DNA of 43,359 nt from Chloroflexota bacterium (GCA_005889345.1 VBFR01000215.1:1-43359); one strand, 5' to 3'. Shown: positions 1 to 9,119, counted from the first letter of the stretch. A program made the numbers and translations. Notes: a model not told the origin generated them from the sequence alone.

Positions 1-1
1 G

Positions 2-1120
2 TCAGCGACCGGTTCCGCCGCCGCCCGAGGCTCTCCGCAAGGGTTTCGGCCGCCCCATGGTCGACTCGCTGGCCGGCGTGGCGAAGATCATCCGCCCGGC
101 GGCGGTCTGCAGCACGGAGGTCACGATGACCCCGATCGTCTGGTTCATGTAGCGGCGCCCGTTCTCGACCACGATCATGGTTCCATCATCCAGGTAAGCG
201 ACGCCCTGGTTCTGCTCCTTGCCTTCCTTGATCACCTGGATATTCATCTCCTCGCCGGGGATGACAACCGGCTTGAGCGCGTTCGCCAGGTTGTTGAGGT
301 TGAGGATGCGCACACCTTCCAGCTGGGCGACTCGGTTGAGGTTGTAGTCGTTCGTCATGATGGCGGCGTTCCGCTTGGTCGCCAGCTTGATCAACTTCAT
401 GTCGACTTCGGTGACCTCGGGCACGTCCTCGTCGATGAACTCGATGTCGACGAACGGCTCCTTCTGCAGCAGGTTGAGCACCTCCAGCCCCCGCCGCCCG
501 CGGTTCCGACGGAGCGCGTCGCTGGAGTCCGCGATGTACTGGAGCTCGGCTAGCACGAAATGCGGGACCAGAATCTTGTCCCGAAGGAAACCGGTCTGCG
601 CGATGTCCATGATGCGGCCATCGATGATCACGCTGGTGTCCAGCAGCACGCCGGCATCGACAGTCTTGGTCGGGAATACGCCGGCGGCGCGAGCCGGCCC
701 GAGCACCAGTGCCATCATCTCGTGACGCCGGCTGAGACCAAGCGTCAAACCCCAGTAGGCGAAGACGAGGGCCACGATCAGCGAGATGACGAAGCCGAGG
801 TGCCATGGCAAGGTCGCCAGGAAGACGCCAACAAGCGCCGCTAGCAGCAGCCCGACGAGAAGTCCGACGGTTGCCGCTACCAGGTCTGGCAGCGGCGTAA
901 CGTTTAGCTTATTTTCGAGCCAGAAAAAGGGCTTGGTCGTAACGTAGGGGAGCCCGAAGAAGCCAAAGAGCGCGCCGGCCAATGCGGTCAGCATCAGCAC
1001 GATCGCTCTCAGCGTGTAACCGTCGATTTTGGCTGACGAGATGATGAATGAGGCGTACTCGACGCCCGCTATAAGTCCAAGCAACAGGCCCAGCAGCCGG
1101 AAGACGCGTTCCACGCGCAT
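2..1120 (-). CDS. YacL-like membrane PIN/TRAM domain protein
   Basis: 372-residue protein with four predicted N-terminal membrane segments (about residues 8-28, 38-58, 80-103, 108-130), a PIN nuclease-like domain (about 155-285) and a C-terminal TRAM RNA-binding domain (about 287-347). PIN acidic residues are visible: D161 in LLDTSVIID, E192 and D258 in TNDYN. Family knowledge: B. subtilis YacL, next to radA/disA, has this architecture; its substrate is unknown. The ATG at 1120 is chosen because a full AAGGAGG lies 6-8 nt upstream; a GTG at 1129 is inside that Shine-Dalgarno and is unlikely. The G/R-rich tail ends at a TGA at the very edge of the window. Bacillus order predicts ispD further left. 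Confidence 0.92.
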   Translation of the reverse strand: MRVERVFRLLGLLLGLIAGVEYASFIISSAKIDGYTLRAIVLMLTALAGALFGFFGLPYVTTKPFFWLENKLNVTPLPDLVAATVGLLVGLLLAALVGVFLATLPWHLGFVISLIVALVFAYWGLTLGLSRRHEMMALVLGPARAAGVFPTKTVDAGVLLDTSVIIDGRIMDIAQTGFLRDKILVPHFVLAELQYIADSSDALRRNRGRRGLEVLNLLQKEPFVDIEFIDEDVPEVTEVDMKLIKLATKRNAAIMTNDYNLNRVAQLEGVRILNLNNLANALKPVVIPGEEMNIQVIKEGKEQNQGVAYLDDGTMIVVENGRRYMNQTIGVIVTSVLQTAAGRMIFATPASESTMGRPKPLRRASGGGGTGR

Positions 1121-1204
1121 CGCTATCACCTCCTTTTCTCAGGATTGGGGATGCAATTTCGCGCAGGCGCGCAAAGAAGACTGCCATCGTGCCCTAATTA
1201 AAGC

Positions 1205-1603
1205 ATGAAAACGAGACGCCGACGCCTCTTTTGGCCGCTGAGTCCAACCGCTGCTGCCCAAAGTCTCGAGCGGTCGTGCTGGCTGGCGGCCGCCGGCCTG
1301 GTCCTGGCGCTGGCGATCGGCACGACGCCCGGCGCGGCGGCATCGCCCCGTCCCTCAGCCGCCATTCTCCCCGAGGATCCCAATGTTCTGATACTGCAGC
1401 GGCGCTGCATCGACAAGATTCTCTCCCAGGCGGTCGGCAAGAGCGAGGACGACGTCGTTGCGCGAATCAACCAGCAGTGCCTGACTCCGCCACGAAGCCG
1501 GCCTGCGTCGGCGCCGCGCCTCGTCCTACTTGCCTGTGAGCGTCCGATTTTCGTGCGGTTCGCACCGGTGACCAAACGGGTCGCCGGTTGCCTTGGCGGC
1601 TAG
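1205..1603 (+). CDS. Small secreted hypothetical protein
   Basis: 132 residues. An arginine-rich start is followed by a hydrophobic stretch (about 25-47, ending near GAAAS) that looks like a signal peptide, then a short mature part with two cysteines about 28 residues apart. I recognise no family. There is no clear Shine-Dalgarno upstream, and an opposite-strand ORF covers the same bases, so coding status is uncertain. It occupies, with the next gene, the yacL-radA interval where Bacillus and actinobacteria carry disA. Confidence 0.4.
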   Translation: MKTRRRRLFWPLSPTAAAQSLERSCWLAAAGLVLALAIGTTPGAAASPRPSAAILPEDPNVLILQRRCIDKILSQAVGKSEDDVVARINQQCLTPPRSRPASAPRLVLLACERPIFVRFAPVTKRVAGCLGG

Positions 1604-1620
1604 GCTTACCGTGGGCAGAG

Positions 1621-1851
1621 ATGGACCTGTATCGAGGATGGAGGCCGCGGGAAACCGACCCCGCCAACCTGGGAACGACGATCTTCACTCTCCTTGTCAT
1701 CGCCGTGGCCATCGGCGGCGTCGGTTACGTGCTCCTGCCAGCACTGAGCGGCGTTGCCTCGATTGTCCTTATTGGGCTATTCCTGATCATCGGAGGGCTG
1801 TGCATTCTTCTCGTGGTTCGCATCATCCAGGTTCTGTTTGGATGGAGATAG
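1621..1851 (+). CDS. Small two-TM membrane protein
   Basis: 76 residues from the ATG at 1621; a TTG at 1588 in frame is possible but less likely. A short polar N-terminus (MDLYRGWRPRETDPANLG) is followed by two strongly hydrophobic helices (about 18-40 and 43-66) and a basic end (RIIQVLFGWR). It resembles a generic small inner-membrane protein; no function can be assigned. It ends 4 bp from the convergent radA stop. Confidence 0.5.
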   Translation: MDLYRGWRPRETDPANLGTTIFTLLVIAVAIGGVGYVLLPALSGVASIVLIGLFLIIGGLCILLVVRIIQVLFGWR

Positions 1852-1855
1852 GAGG

Positions 1856-3229
1856 CTAGGCAAAGCAGGCCTCGAGCGCGTCTGAGATCGTTTCAGCGCG
1901 GCAAAGTGTCATCGACGAGAGCTCCGGATCGCGGAGCTCGGCGGCGGCGGGGATAACGGCCCGCTTGAAGCCCAGGCGGTGTGCTTCCAGTAACCGGCGT
2001 TCTAGCTGGCTCACCCGGCGGACCTCACCGCTGAGGCCAAGCTCGCCGATAGCCACGAGGTCGGCCCCGGCGGCACGGTTCCGTTTGTTGGAGGCGATCG
2101 CCAGCGCCACGGCCAGGTCCGCGGCCGGCTCGGTCAGGCGAACGCCCCCCGCCGCGTTGACGAAGACGTCGTCCCCACCCAGATCGAGGCGCGCGCGCCG
2201 TTCCAGCACGGCAACCAGCATGTGCAGGCGGTTGAGGTCGATGCCATTGACGGACCGGCGTGGTGCGCCGAACCGGCTCGGCGTCGTCAGACTCTGAAGC
2301 TCGACGAGAAGGGGCCGGCTTCCTTCGAGCGCGACGTGCACGACATTGCCCACTTCGCTCAGGGAGCGGTCCTGCAGGAATGCGCGGCTCGGGTCGCTGA
2401 CCTCGTGCATCCCGCTATCGCGCATCTCGAAGACGCCGATCTCATCGGTCGACCCAAAACGATTCTTCTGGCTGCGCAAAATCCGAAAGCTGTGATGGCG
2501 CTCACCCTCGAGGTATAGGACGGTGTCGACAATGTGCTCGAGCACACGGGGCCCGGCGATCGCGCCCTCCTTGTTGACGTGGCCCACGAGGAAGATCGGG
2601 ATGTGGCTGCTTTTGGCCAGCAGCATCAGCCGGCCGGCGCACTCGCGCACCTGGCTGACGCTGCCTGGCGCGGACGTGACGCCTCCCAGGAAGACCGTCT
2701 GGATGGAGTCGATGACCGCCATCATCGGCCGCGCCTTTTCGAGATGCTCGACGATGCCGTCGAGGTCGTTCTCAGCCAGCACCATCAGGCGATCGCCCTC
2801 GATGCCAAGACGCTGCGCCCGCAACTTCAGCTGCTGCACGGACTCCTCACCCGAGACGTAGAGCACGGGGCCATAGGAGCCGGCGACTTCGCTGGCCAGC
2901 TGGAGTAGCAGCGTCGATTTGCCGATGCCAGGGTCTCCACCAACCAGCACCAGCGAGCCTGGCACGATGCCGCCTCCGAGCACCTGGTTGAGCTCTCGCA
3001 TGGCGAGGCGAAGGCGGTTGGCCTGGGTAAAGCGCACCTCTGCCAGTGGCATCGGCTGCGCGCTCGAGATGCTGACGCGACGAGCACCGGTTCGCGATGC
3101 CGCTTCGACGCGGACCTGTTCCTCGACGTAGCTGTTCCAGTTGCCGCATTCGGGACAGCGACCCAGCCATTTCGTCGACTGGTTGCCGCACTCCTGGCAG
3201 GCAAAGATCGTGCGTGGCCCCGATTTCAC
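1856..3229 (-). CDS. radA: DNA repair/recombination ATPase RadA (Sms)
   Basis: 457 residues, the usual RadA length. RadA is a RecA-like helicase that drives branch migration and processes recombination intermediates in the cytoplasm. Visible features: N-terminal C4 zinc finger (C11, C14, C25, C28), Walker A GGDPGIGKST (about 97-106), the diagnostic RadA motif KNRFG (255-259), and a C-terminal Lon-like domain (about 280-455). The start is GTG 3229 with an AAGGGCGAG stretch upstream. It lies near yacL as in Bacillus, but clpC is 15 kb away and disA is not between them. Confidence 0.96.
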   Translation of the reverse strand: MKSGPRTIFACQECGNQSTKWLGRCPECGNWNSYVEEQVRVEAASRTGARRVSISSAQPMPLAEVRFTQANRLRLAMRELNQVLGGGIVPGSLVLVGGDPGIGKSTLLLQLASEVAGSYGPVLYVSGEESVQQLKLRAQRLGIEGDRLMVLAENDLDGIVEHLEKARPMMAVIDSIQTVFLGGVTSAPGSVSQVRECAGRLMLLAKSSHIPIFLVGHVNKEGAIAGPRVLEHIVDTVLYLEGERHHSFRILRSQKNRFGSTDEIGVFEMRDSGMHEVSDPSRAFLQDRSLSEVGNVVHVALEGSRPLLVELQSLTTPSRFGAPRRSVNGIDLNRLHMLVAVLERRARLDLGGDDVFVNAAGGVRLTEPAADLAVALAIASNKRNRAAGADLVAIGELGLSGEVRRVSQLERRLLEAHRLGFKRAVIPAAAELRDPELSSMTLCRAETISDALEACFA

Positions 3230-3331
3230 GCTCGCCCTTCCACACCGGGGCTCGCTTTGGTGGTCTTCACGTTCGGCCGTAACTATAGGGATGGTTTGCG
3301 ACAGCTATCTGTCCGACCTATGCGATGACCA

Positions 3332-3940
3332 CTATCGGACCAGGCGCGCCACGACCGGCGCCTGGCACGCCGAGATCAGGAAGGCACCAAGGGCCGCCAA
3401 CACGCTGATGTAGGCGAAGGCTGAATAGGCAAACGGTCGCAACGAGAGCGCGCTGGTCGCGGCCCCGGCGAGCCCGCCGCCAATGCCGGTCGCGGGGAGC
3501 CATAGCCAGGCCCTGTTGCCGACCGACGGCCGTAGAACCATCGCCTGGGCTGTGCCGATCACGAGGCCCGCGGCTGCCAGCGCAGCGCCACCGGCGATCA
3601 GGGGGTCGCTGGGATGGACCGCACCCAGCGGATCGCCGGCATGGCTGAGCACGCTGGGAATAACCACGATCGCGGTCAGCAGGGCCGCGATCACGGTCGC
3701 CGGCACCCACCAGAAAACATCGAGCCGGTAGCGGCGCAGCAGGATCCATTGGGCACCCGCGGTGACCGCCGCGCTAGCGATGGTGGCGATATACCGGAGC
3801 GCGTCAACGACCAGGGCCGGCGCGGAAAAGGTGATCAGGGCACGGACGCGCCAGGCGACCAGCGCTCCCAGCACGCCCCCGATCACGGAAACGACGACCC
3901 ATGATGCCCACGCCGAACCCCGCCCGGCACGCGCGCTCAC
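3332..3940 (-). CDS. Hypothetical six-TM membrane protein
   Basis: About 202 residues from GTG 3940, with roughly six predicted membrane helices. The frame stays open to 4063, but that stretch overlaps the 3' end of the YdeI gene and is polar and uncharacteristic, so the GTG 8 bp after the YdeI stop is preferred. Two segments share the pattern AQ-x-x-L-R followed by a tryptophan-rich helix (TAGAQWILLRR and GTAQAMVLRP), suggesting an internal duplication of a three-helix unit. Family and function not recognised. Probably co-transcribed with the YdeI-like gene. Confidence 0.65.
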   Translation of the reverse strand: MSARAGRGSAWASWVVVSVIGGVLGALVAWRVRALITFSAPALVVDALRYIATIASAAVTAGAQWILLRRYRLDVFWWVPATVIAALLTAIVVIPSVLSHAGDPLGAVHPSDPLIAGGAALAAAGLVIGTAQAMVLRPSVGNRAWLWLPATGIGGGLAGAATSALSLRPFAYSAFAYISVLAALGAFLISACQAPVVARLVR

Positions 3941-3948
3941 CGCGGCGA

Positions 3949-4533
3949 TTATGCGCCCGGCCGGCGACGAAGGAGCCCAATCGGGCGGCCGCGCGCTGAA
4001 TCCGCGATCAGGGTCGCCAGCCGCTTCTTCCGAGTCTCCTCCCGTTTGGCGCTGATCACCCACCAGGTTGCGCTCTGCCGGTAGCCGGGCGCCTGCGCCT
4101 TGAAGTAGGTCCAGGCTTTCTTGTTGGCCCGGAACGACCGCTCGGCGGCCGGATCCAGTCGGGCGGATTTTCTCTGCTCATAGCTGTAGATCGCCGACCG
4201 TTCTTTGCTGCGCCGCTCGAAGGCCTTCAGCCCTGCGGGATGCATCCGCCCGAGCCTGGTCAGTTCCTGCACGCGGGCAATGTTGATCGCGCTCCAGGTA
4301 CTGCGCGGCGTGCGCGGCGTTATCCGGTTCGCATAGCTGACCTCATCGATGCCCCGGCGGACACCGTCGATCCATCCAAAGCAGAGCTCTTCGTCCACCA
4401 GCTCCTGCCACGTGATGCTCGGTTTCGCCGAGCCTCGTTTGTAGAAGCCGACAAGGAGCTCGGTCTCCGTCGCGTGGTTTCGTTCGAGCCACTCGCGCAG
4501 CTCCCCAGCCGTGGCAAAGAAGGTTGGTTTCAC
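3949..4533 (-). CDS. YdeI/OmpD-associated (OmdA) family protein
   Basis: 194 residues. The YdeI/OmdA signature is clear: an N-terminal region with ELREWLERNH and a GFYKRGS segment, then CFGWIDGVRRGID (about 50-63) and a C-terminal helical half rich in K/R. The family is linked to stress and cationic-peptide tolerance in a few bacteria, but its biochemical activity is not established. ATG at 4533. An 11-bp-stem hairpin immediately upstream separates it from the phosphoesterase operon, so it probably has its own promoter. Confidence 0.85.
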   Translation of the reverse strand: MKPTFFATAGELREWLERNHATETELLVGFYKRGSAKPSITWQELVDEELCFGWIDGVRRGIDEVSYANRITPRTPRSTWSAINIARVQELTRLGRMHPAGLKAFERRSKERSAIYSYEQRKSARLDPAAERSFRANKKAWTYFKAQAPGYRQSATWWVISAKREETRKKRLATLIADSARGRPIGLLRRRPGA

Positions 4534-4549
4534 CTCGGCCAGAATAATC

Positions 4550-4575
4550 GGAGGCCGGCGATCGCGCCGGCCTCC
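4550..4575 (-). terminator. Hairpin terminator after phosphoesterase pair
   Basis: Perfect 11-bp stem GGAGGCCGGCG / CGCCGGCCTCC around a 4-nt loop. On the minus strand it is followed by GATTATTCT, a weak U-rich tract. It lies 28 bp downstream of the stop of the phosphoesterase gene and just before the YdeI-like start, as expected for an intrinsic terminator. Confidence 0.6.
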
Positions 4576-4603
4576 CTAGCGTTTAGCTACCAGTCCGGCC
4601 GGT

Positions 4604-6793
4604 TTACCCGCCTGCCAGCTCGCTGGCCTGCTCGAGGATCACGTTTGCTTGCCGAATCAACCGGCTTATGTCCCCGTCGTCAGGGGTCTTCTGGTTGACT
4701 CCGGCGTCGTCGCCCGACCCGGACGTGGCCGACTCGAGAAGCCTGGAGATTTGGAGGGCGACGTTGTCGCGATCATTGGTGAGCGCCGTCAGGCGGTTCT
4801 CGAAGGCCTGGTACCGGCTGTCGTCTGCGGCCGAACCACTGTCGACTGCCGCAGTCGCGGCCCTGGCGGCCGAGATGCCAAAGGCGCCTACGGCGGCATC
4901 GAGCTGCTTGTAGACATGGCCGAGCTCGATGAGCGCATCCCGATTGCCTAGGACCTTCACCGCGTTCGTGTCGAGCACGTCGAGCAGGACACGGCCATCG
5001 CGGCGATAGTCATCGCGTAGCCCGACGATCGCCAGCGTGGTCGGCCGCGTGTCGGTGTGGTCTGACCAGACCGTCTCGTTGACGCCGAGATGGCGCACGC
5101 CCGGGCCCACGAGCCCCAGCCAGGTGGTCGTGATTTGGGGCTGGATGTCGCCGTGGTGCCAGGTTTCGACACCCGGGCACTGGATGACCGTGTCGCTGGG
5201 CGTGCCGCAATCGAGGCCGCCGGCGACTCCCTCGTAGTCGGGTTGGTTGAACTGCGTGAAGCTCGGCGTGCGCAAGGGATCGGAGGTGACCATGTGTAGG
5301 GCGCGCAGGGCCGTTCGATCGGCCATCAGATCGGTCATCCGTTCCCGCCTGCCCGTGAGCGGATTGGTGACCAGGAGTGTCCCCACGGCCCGCTCCATCT
5401 GCCGGGTCTTCGGGTCATTCGCGCCGGGATTGCCGTCGAGGTAGTAGTCGGGGGCGGAATCGCCCTTGAGGCTGAAGCCGGTGGTGATGCCTTGCCGCTG
5501 CAGCAGCGTGTCGACCGCGACCTCGACGCTGCCCAGCTTGCTGGGGTCGTAGCTGCAGGTCACCACGACGCCGTTGCAGCCAGGATTGCTGGGACCCACT
5601 CCAACGAAGTGGTCGTTCTCGTCGGCCGTCACGACGAACAGGGTGTTGGACTTGTTGATGCCGTCGGCGGCGAGCCGCGAAAAGAACTTGCCGAACGCCT
5701 CGTCGTAGCTGCGAAGGTTTTGTTCGTAGACCGGGTCGCCGGGGCCCAGTCCGGTATCGGCCTTCTCATGGACGGCCGACAGATAGGCGGTGGTGATGGG
5801 GACGCCGTGTTCCTGCATGGCTGCCACATACGCGAGGGACACGGCCGCGGTCGTCCCATTAAAGCCAGGGAATCCCGCGAAGGGTGTCCCGTCGGGCGCG
5901 ATGTTGGCGATCACGTTCCCGTCCAGGTCGCGCATCGGGAGAGTCGCGCTGATTTGCGGTGCGACATACTTGTGGCCAAAGAGGCCGTTGAAGCCGCTGT
6001 AGCCGCCTGGCTCGGCCGGCAACCTATCGGCCACGCCGCGGTGGGTGGAGACGCAGAGGGTCGCCGCCTTGGCGCAGTGGATGGCCACGCCGATGAAGTC
6101 CGCCGTGGTCTTTGCCTGGCCGTTATCAGAAGTGTCCGACGCCTGGATCGCTTCTGGCGAGCCCGCCCCGTAGACCGTGGCGACGTTGGCGATGCGCTCC
6201 AGCTCGATGTTCGCCGTGCCCACGGCGCCGAAGTTACAGCCCGCGCGCGTGTATGGAACCCATGGAGCCGGTGGATTGTTGCCCTGGGCGTCCACCAGGT
6301 TGTACTTGTTCTCCGCGGTGCCGTCGAACGCCTGGGCGAGATCGGTCCAGTATGCGAAGGACAGAGCCGTATGCGCGGTACCATCCGGCCCGTAGAAGAG
6401 GAACGTATTGCTCACGGGTTGACCGTGGCGATCCGGGTAGACGCCGGTCAGCGTCGTGAGGATGTCGGTCCCGGTGTGCGAAATGACCGGCGTGTGGTGG
6501 TTGTTGAGGACGGTTCCGTTGCCCACCAGGAAGTTGTAGAGGTTGGGCATCTGCTCGATGTCCGATGGCACGTTCGGGTTGTCACGCCGAAAGTGGACGT
6601 TGTCGAACTGCAGCTGGATAACGTGCTTGATCGCGCCTCCAGCTGAGTTCAGCTGACAGCCGGACGGCTCGGCCGGTCTCGACGCCTGAGCCGTGAGCGG
6701 ACCCGAACCGAGCGCTAACGAAGCGGCAGGAAGGACGGCCACCGCCACCACGCGGATCAGTCGTCGCCGGAGTCGAGTGCGGACTGAATACAT
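4604..6793 (-). CDS. Secreted alkaline-phosphatase-superfamily phosphoesterase (paralog 1)
   Basis: 729 residues. A signal peptide (about 1-36, R-rich then hydrophobic, ending TAQA) predicts export. Superfamily landmarks: an early metal-site Asp in QLQFDN (D64), the HTGTDI segment (106-111) at the nucleophile position, TADENDH near 388 and DHTDTRPT near 577. These match two-metal phosphatases/phosphodiesterases; the substrate is unknown. A C-terminal helical tail of about 130 residues is shared with the upstream paralog. Strong AAGGAGG 7-8 nt before ATG 6793. It follows its paralog on the same strand after 58 bp, with a long GC palindrome in the gap. Confidence 0.85.
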   Translation of the reverse strand: MYSVRTRLRRRLIRVVAVAVLPAASLALGSGPLTAQASRPAEPSGCQLNSAGGAIKHVIQLQFDNVHFRRDNPNVPSDIEQMPNLYNFLVGNGTVLNNHHTPVISHTGTDILTTLTGVYPDRHGQPVSNTFLFYGPDGTAHTALSFAYWTDLAQAFDGTAENKYNLVDAQGNNPPAPWVPYTRAGCNFGAVGTANIELERIANVATVYGAGSPEAIQASDTSDNGQAKTTADFIGVAIHCAKAATLCVSTHRGVADRLPAEPGGYSGFNGLFGHKYVAPQISATLPMRDLDGNVIANIAPDGTPFAGFPGFNGTTAAVSLAYVAAMQEHGVPITTAYLSAVHEKADTGLGPGDPVYEQNLRSYDEAFGKFFSRLAADGINKSNTLFVVTADENDHFVGVGPSNPGCNGVVVTCSYDPSKLGSVEVAVDTLLQRQGITTGFSLKGDSAPDYYLDGNPGANDPKTRQMERAVGTLLVTNPLTGRRERMTDLMADRTALRALHMVTSDPLRTPSFTQFNQPDYEGVAGGLDCGTPSDTVIQCPGVETWHHGDIQPQITTTWLGLVGPGVRHLGVNETVWSDHTDTRPTTLAIVGLRDDYRRDGRVLLDVLDTNAVKVLGNRDALIELGHVYKQLDAAVGAFGISAARAATAAVDSGSAADDSRYQAFENRLTALTNDRDNVALQISRLLESATSGSGDDAGVNQKTPDDGDISRLIRQANVILEQASELAGG

Positions 6794-6814
6794 TCAGCTC
6801 CCTCCTTGCGAACG

Positions 6815-6838
6815 GGGGCCGGCGCGCGCGCCGGCCCC
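6815..6838. repeat. 24-bp perfect GC palindrome between paralogs
   Basis: GGGGCCGGCGCG followed directly by its reverse complement, lying in the 58-bp gap between the two phosphoesterase genes. No T-tract follows on the minus strand; the next element is the AAGGAGG of paralog 1. It could be a partial terminator, an mRNA-stabilising hairpin that sets different levels of the two products, or a protein site. Confidence 0.55.
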
Positions 6839-6851
6839 TGTGGTCGGTTTG

Positions 6852-9119
6852 TTACCCGGCGGCCAGTGCGTTTGCCCGGTCCAGCAGCGAGTTGGCCTGG
6901 TCGATCCAGCCCTTCGCCTGCTGCTCGTTGAGCGCCTGTCCGTCGAACGCCGCGGCGTTAAGCGCGGCCTTGATCTGGCCCGCCAGTTCGTCGCGTTGCG
7001 TTGTCAAGTTCTCGATCGAGCTCTCGATCGATGCGTAAGTCGCGTCGTTGGGGCTAGAACTCTTCACCGCCCTGGTTGAGGCCGCTAGGAGATCCATCCC
7101 GAACTGGCCGAAAGCCGCGTTCACCTGCTCGTAGGCCACACCCAACCTGAGGAGGGTGGCACGGTGCGCGATGAGGGATTGTGGAAGCGCCTTGGTGTCG
7201 ATGGCCTCGATCAGCACTCGGCCGTCATTGACGTAGTCGTCTTTCAGCCCAGCCAGGGCCAGCATCGTCGAGCGGACGTTGGTGTGGTCCGTCCAGGTCT
7301 TGGAGTCGATACCCATCTTTTTGACACCTGGACCCACCAGGCCAAGCCAATTCGTGGCGATTTCCGGCTGGATGTCGCCATGGCTCCATGCGAAGTGATA
7401 GTCGATACAGGGGTTGCTCGAGTTGTTACCACAGAAGGGACCGTTTTCTCTGACGAAGTAGTCGGGAATGGCGAATGGCGTGAAGCTGGGCGTCCGGGCT
7501 GGGTCGGCGTTAATCATGTGCAGCGCGCGTTCTCCGACGGTGTCAACCATCGCCAGGAACACCGGCGCCGGGCTGCTGCTCAGGTAGGGGTCGATCGCGT
7601 TCACCCCAAGCACATCCCGCTCGAGCTTGCGAAGTACCGGATCGGTCCGGTCGGGCTGTCCATTCACCCAGAAACTCGGCGCTGAGTCCCGATGAAGCGA
7701 GAAGGCCGGACTACCTGGCGGCAGTTTCGCCGTGATGTTCAGGTTGACCTCGCCGATCTGGTTCGAGGGGCACGCCGGGGTCGTGGTCCACGAGCAGTTC
7801 GCGTGCGCATAGGCCAGCGAACCATCCGGTTGCGCAATACCGGCGCCGCCGGCATAGTGGTCACCCTCGTCAGCGGTCACAACGAAGAGCGTGTTGTCTT
7901 TGGTGATGCCGTGGTTGGCGAGACGCTCGAAGAAGGCGGCAAAGGCGTCGTCGTACGCCGTGAGCTGCGCCTTGTAATCGGCTTCCCCAGGCCCGGAAGC
8001 GCGCGGGAAGTTGGGATTGGAGGGCGCCGGGAAGGACGAGGTGTGGTTGTCGTGGGCGTCCGAGATATAAGCGTAGGTGACGGGCACGCCGGCCTCCTGC
8101 ATCTGGGCGACGTACCCAAGCGTGTTCTTGGCAAGAGCCCAGTCGAATCCCGGGAAACCGCAGCGACCGAATGGGTCGGTGACGGGAGCGCCGCTCGTGT
8201 CGTTCACGCAGACATTGTTGTTGGGCTGTGCAGGAACGCCAGGTCTGATCGCCGGGTCGACATATTTTGCGCCGTAGAGCGCCTGGTAGCCGGAGTAGCC
8301 GCCCGGCTCATCGGGAAGCCTGTCCGGTCTCGAGTTCGCGACATTCGTTGCGTTCGAGGCGCAGATGCCGCCGCCCTGAGCGCAATGGATCGCAATACCA
8401 ACGTAGTCGGTAAGCGCCTTCGCGCGCGCCGCCGTCCCGGATGGCGCCGCGTTTGACGCGACAGCGTCACTCCACTCGGGCGAGCCGGTCCCGAAGGCCT
8501 CACTCATGTCGCCGAAGGGACCGGTGCCGGTGTTCTCCAGCTCGATGTTTGCGGTCGAGACGCCGCCGAAATTGCACCCCGCCCGGGTGAACGGCACCCA
8601 GGGTGCGGGCGTGTTCTTCTGACCATCAAACACCATATTCGGGAGAGCATCGCGCGTTCCCGTGGCGTCGTCCACGAGGTCGGTCCAATACTTAAAGGAG
8701 GTGCTGAATTGTGGGACTTTCGCGGGTGAGTAGTAGAAGTAGCTGTTAGACACGGTCTGACCCTGACGATCGGGATAGAGGCCGGTGAGGCTCGAGAGGA
8801 TTCCGCCGGCGGTGTGGGAGATCAGCACGGTGTGGTCGTTCGTCATCAAGGTACCGTTCGAGGTCAAGAAGTTGAGGAGATGCGGCATCTGCTCGAGATC
8901 CGACGGAACATTCGGGTTGTCCCGCGTGAAATGGGTGTTGTCAAACACCAGGTAGATAACGTGCTTGACCGGGCCGGCCGACAGCTGACAGCCGGCCACC
9001 TGCGGGGATGGTTTGGCGGCCGCGACCCCGACCGCGGTGATGCCGGCAAGACTGGCCGGCAGTAAGGCGAGCGCGAGCAACCGGGCCATCGAACGTCCGA
9101 GCGCGGAACGTAGCTTCAT
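6852..9119 (-). CDS. Secreted alkaline-phosphatase-superfamily phosphoesterase (paralog 2)
   Basis: 755 residues and clearly homologous along its length to the downstream paralog. Signal peptide about 1-35. Landmarks: VFDN (D60), SHTAGG (101-106), TADEGDH near 415, DHTNVRST near 608, the shared run RDNPNVPSD after the first metal motif, and the matched C-terminal helical tail ending in ANALAAG (ASELAGG in paralog 1). First gene of the pair; ATG 9119 has AAGGAGG with good spacing. Role inferred: extracellular hydrolysis of phosphate esters, perhaps phosphate scavenging. No pho-box-like repeats or phosphate transporters are visible nearby. Confidence 0.85.
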   Translation of the reverse strand: MKLRSALGRSMARLLALALLPASLAGITAVGVAAAKPSPQVAGCQLSAGPVKHVIYLVFDNTHFTRDNPNVPSDLEQMPHLLNFLTSNGTLMTNDHTVLISHTAGGILSSLTGLYPDRQGQTVSNSYFYYSPAKVPQFSTSFKYWTDLVDDATGTRDALPNMVFDGQKNTPAPWVPFTRAGCNFGGVSTANIELENTGTGPFGDMSEAFGTGSPEWSDAVASNAAPSGTAARAKALTDYVGIAIHCAQGGGICASNATNVANSRPDRLPDEPGGYSGYQALYGAKYVDPAIRPGVPAQPNNNVCVNDTSGAPVTDPFGRCGFPGFDWALAKNTLGYVAQMQEAGVPVTYAYISDAHDNHTSSFPAPSNPNFPRASGPGEADYKAQLTAYDDAFAAFFERLANHGITKDNTLFVVTADEGDHYAGGAGIAQPDGSLAYAHANCSWTTTPACPSNQIGEVNLNITAKLPPGSPAFSLHRDSAPSFWVNGQPDRTDPVLRKLERDVLGVNAIDPYLSSSPAPVFLAMVDTVGERALHMINADPARTPSFTPFAIPDYFVRENGPFCGNNSSNPCIDYHFAWSHGDIQPEIATNWLGLVGPGVKKMGIDSKTWTDHTNVRSTMLALAGLKDDYVNDGRVLIEAIDTKALPQSLIAHRATLLRLGVAYEQVNAAFGQFGMDLLAASTRAVKSSSPNDATYASIESSIENLTTQRDELAGQIKAALNAAAFDGQALNEQQAKGWIDQANSLLDRANALAAG

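Noticed and set aside
5492-6646. 384-codon plus-strand ORF opposite phosphoesterase paralog 1
   Set aside because: Reverse-strand shadow; the minus-strand product has signal peptide and metal-site motifs.
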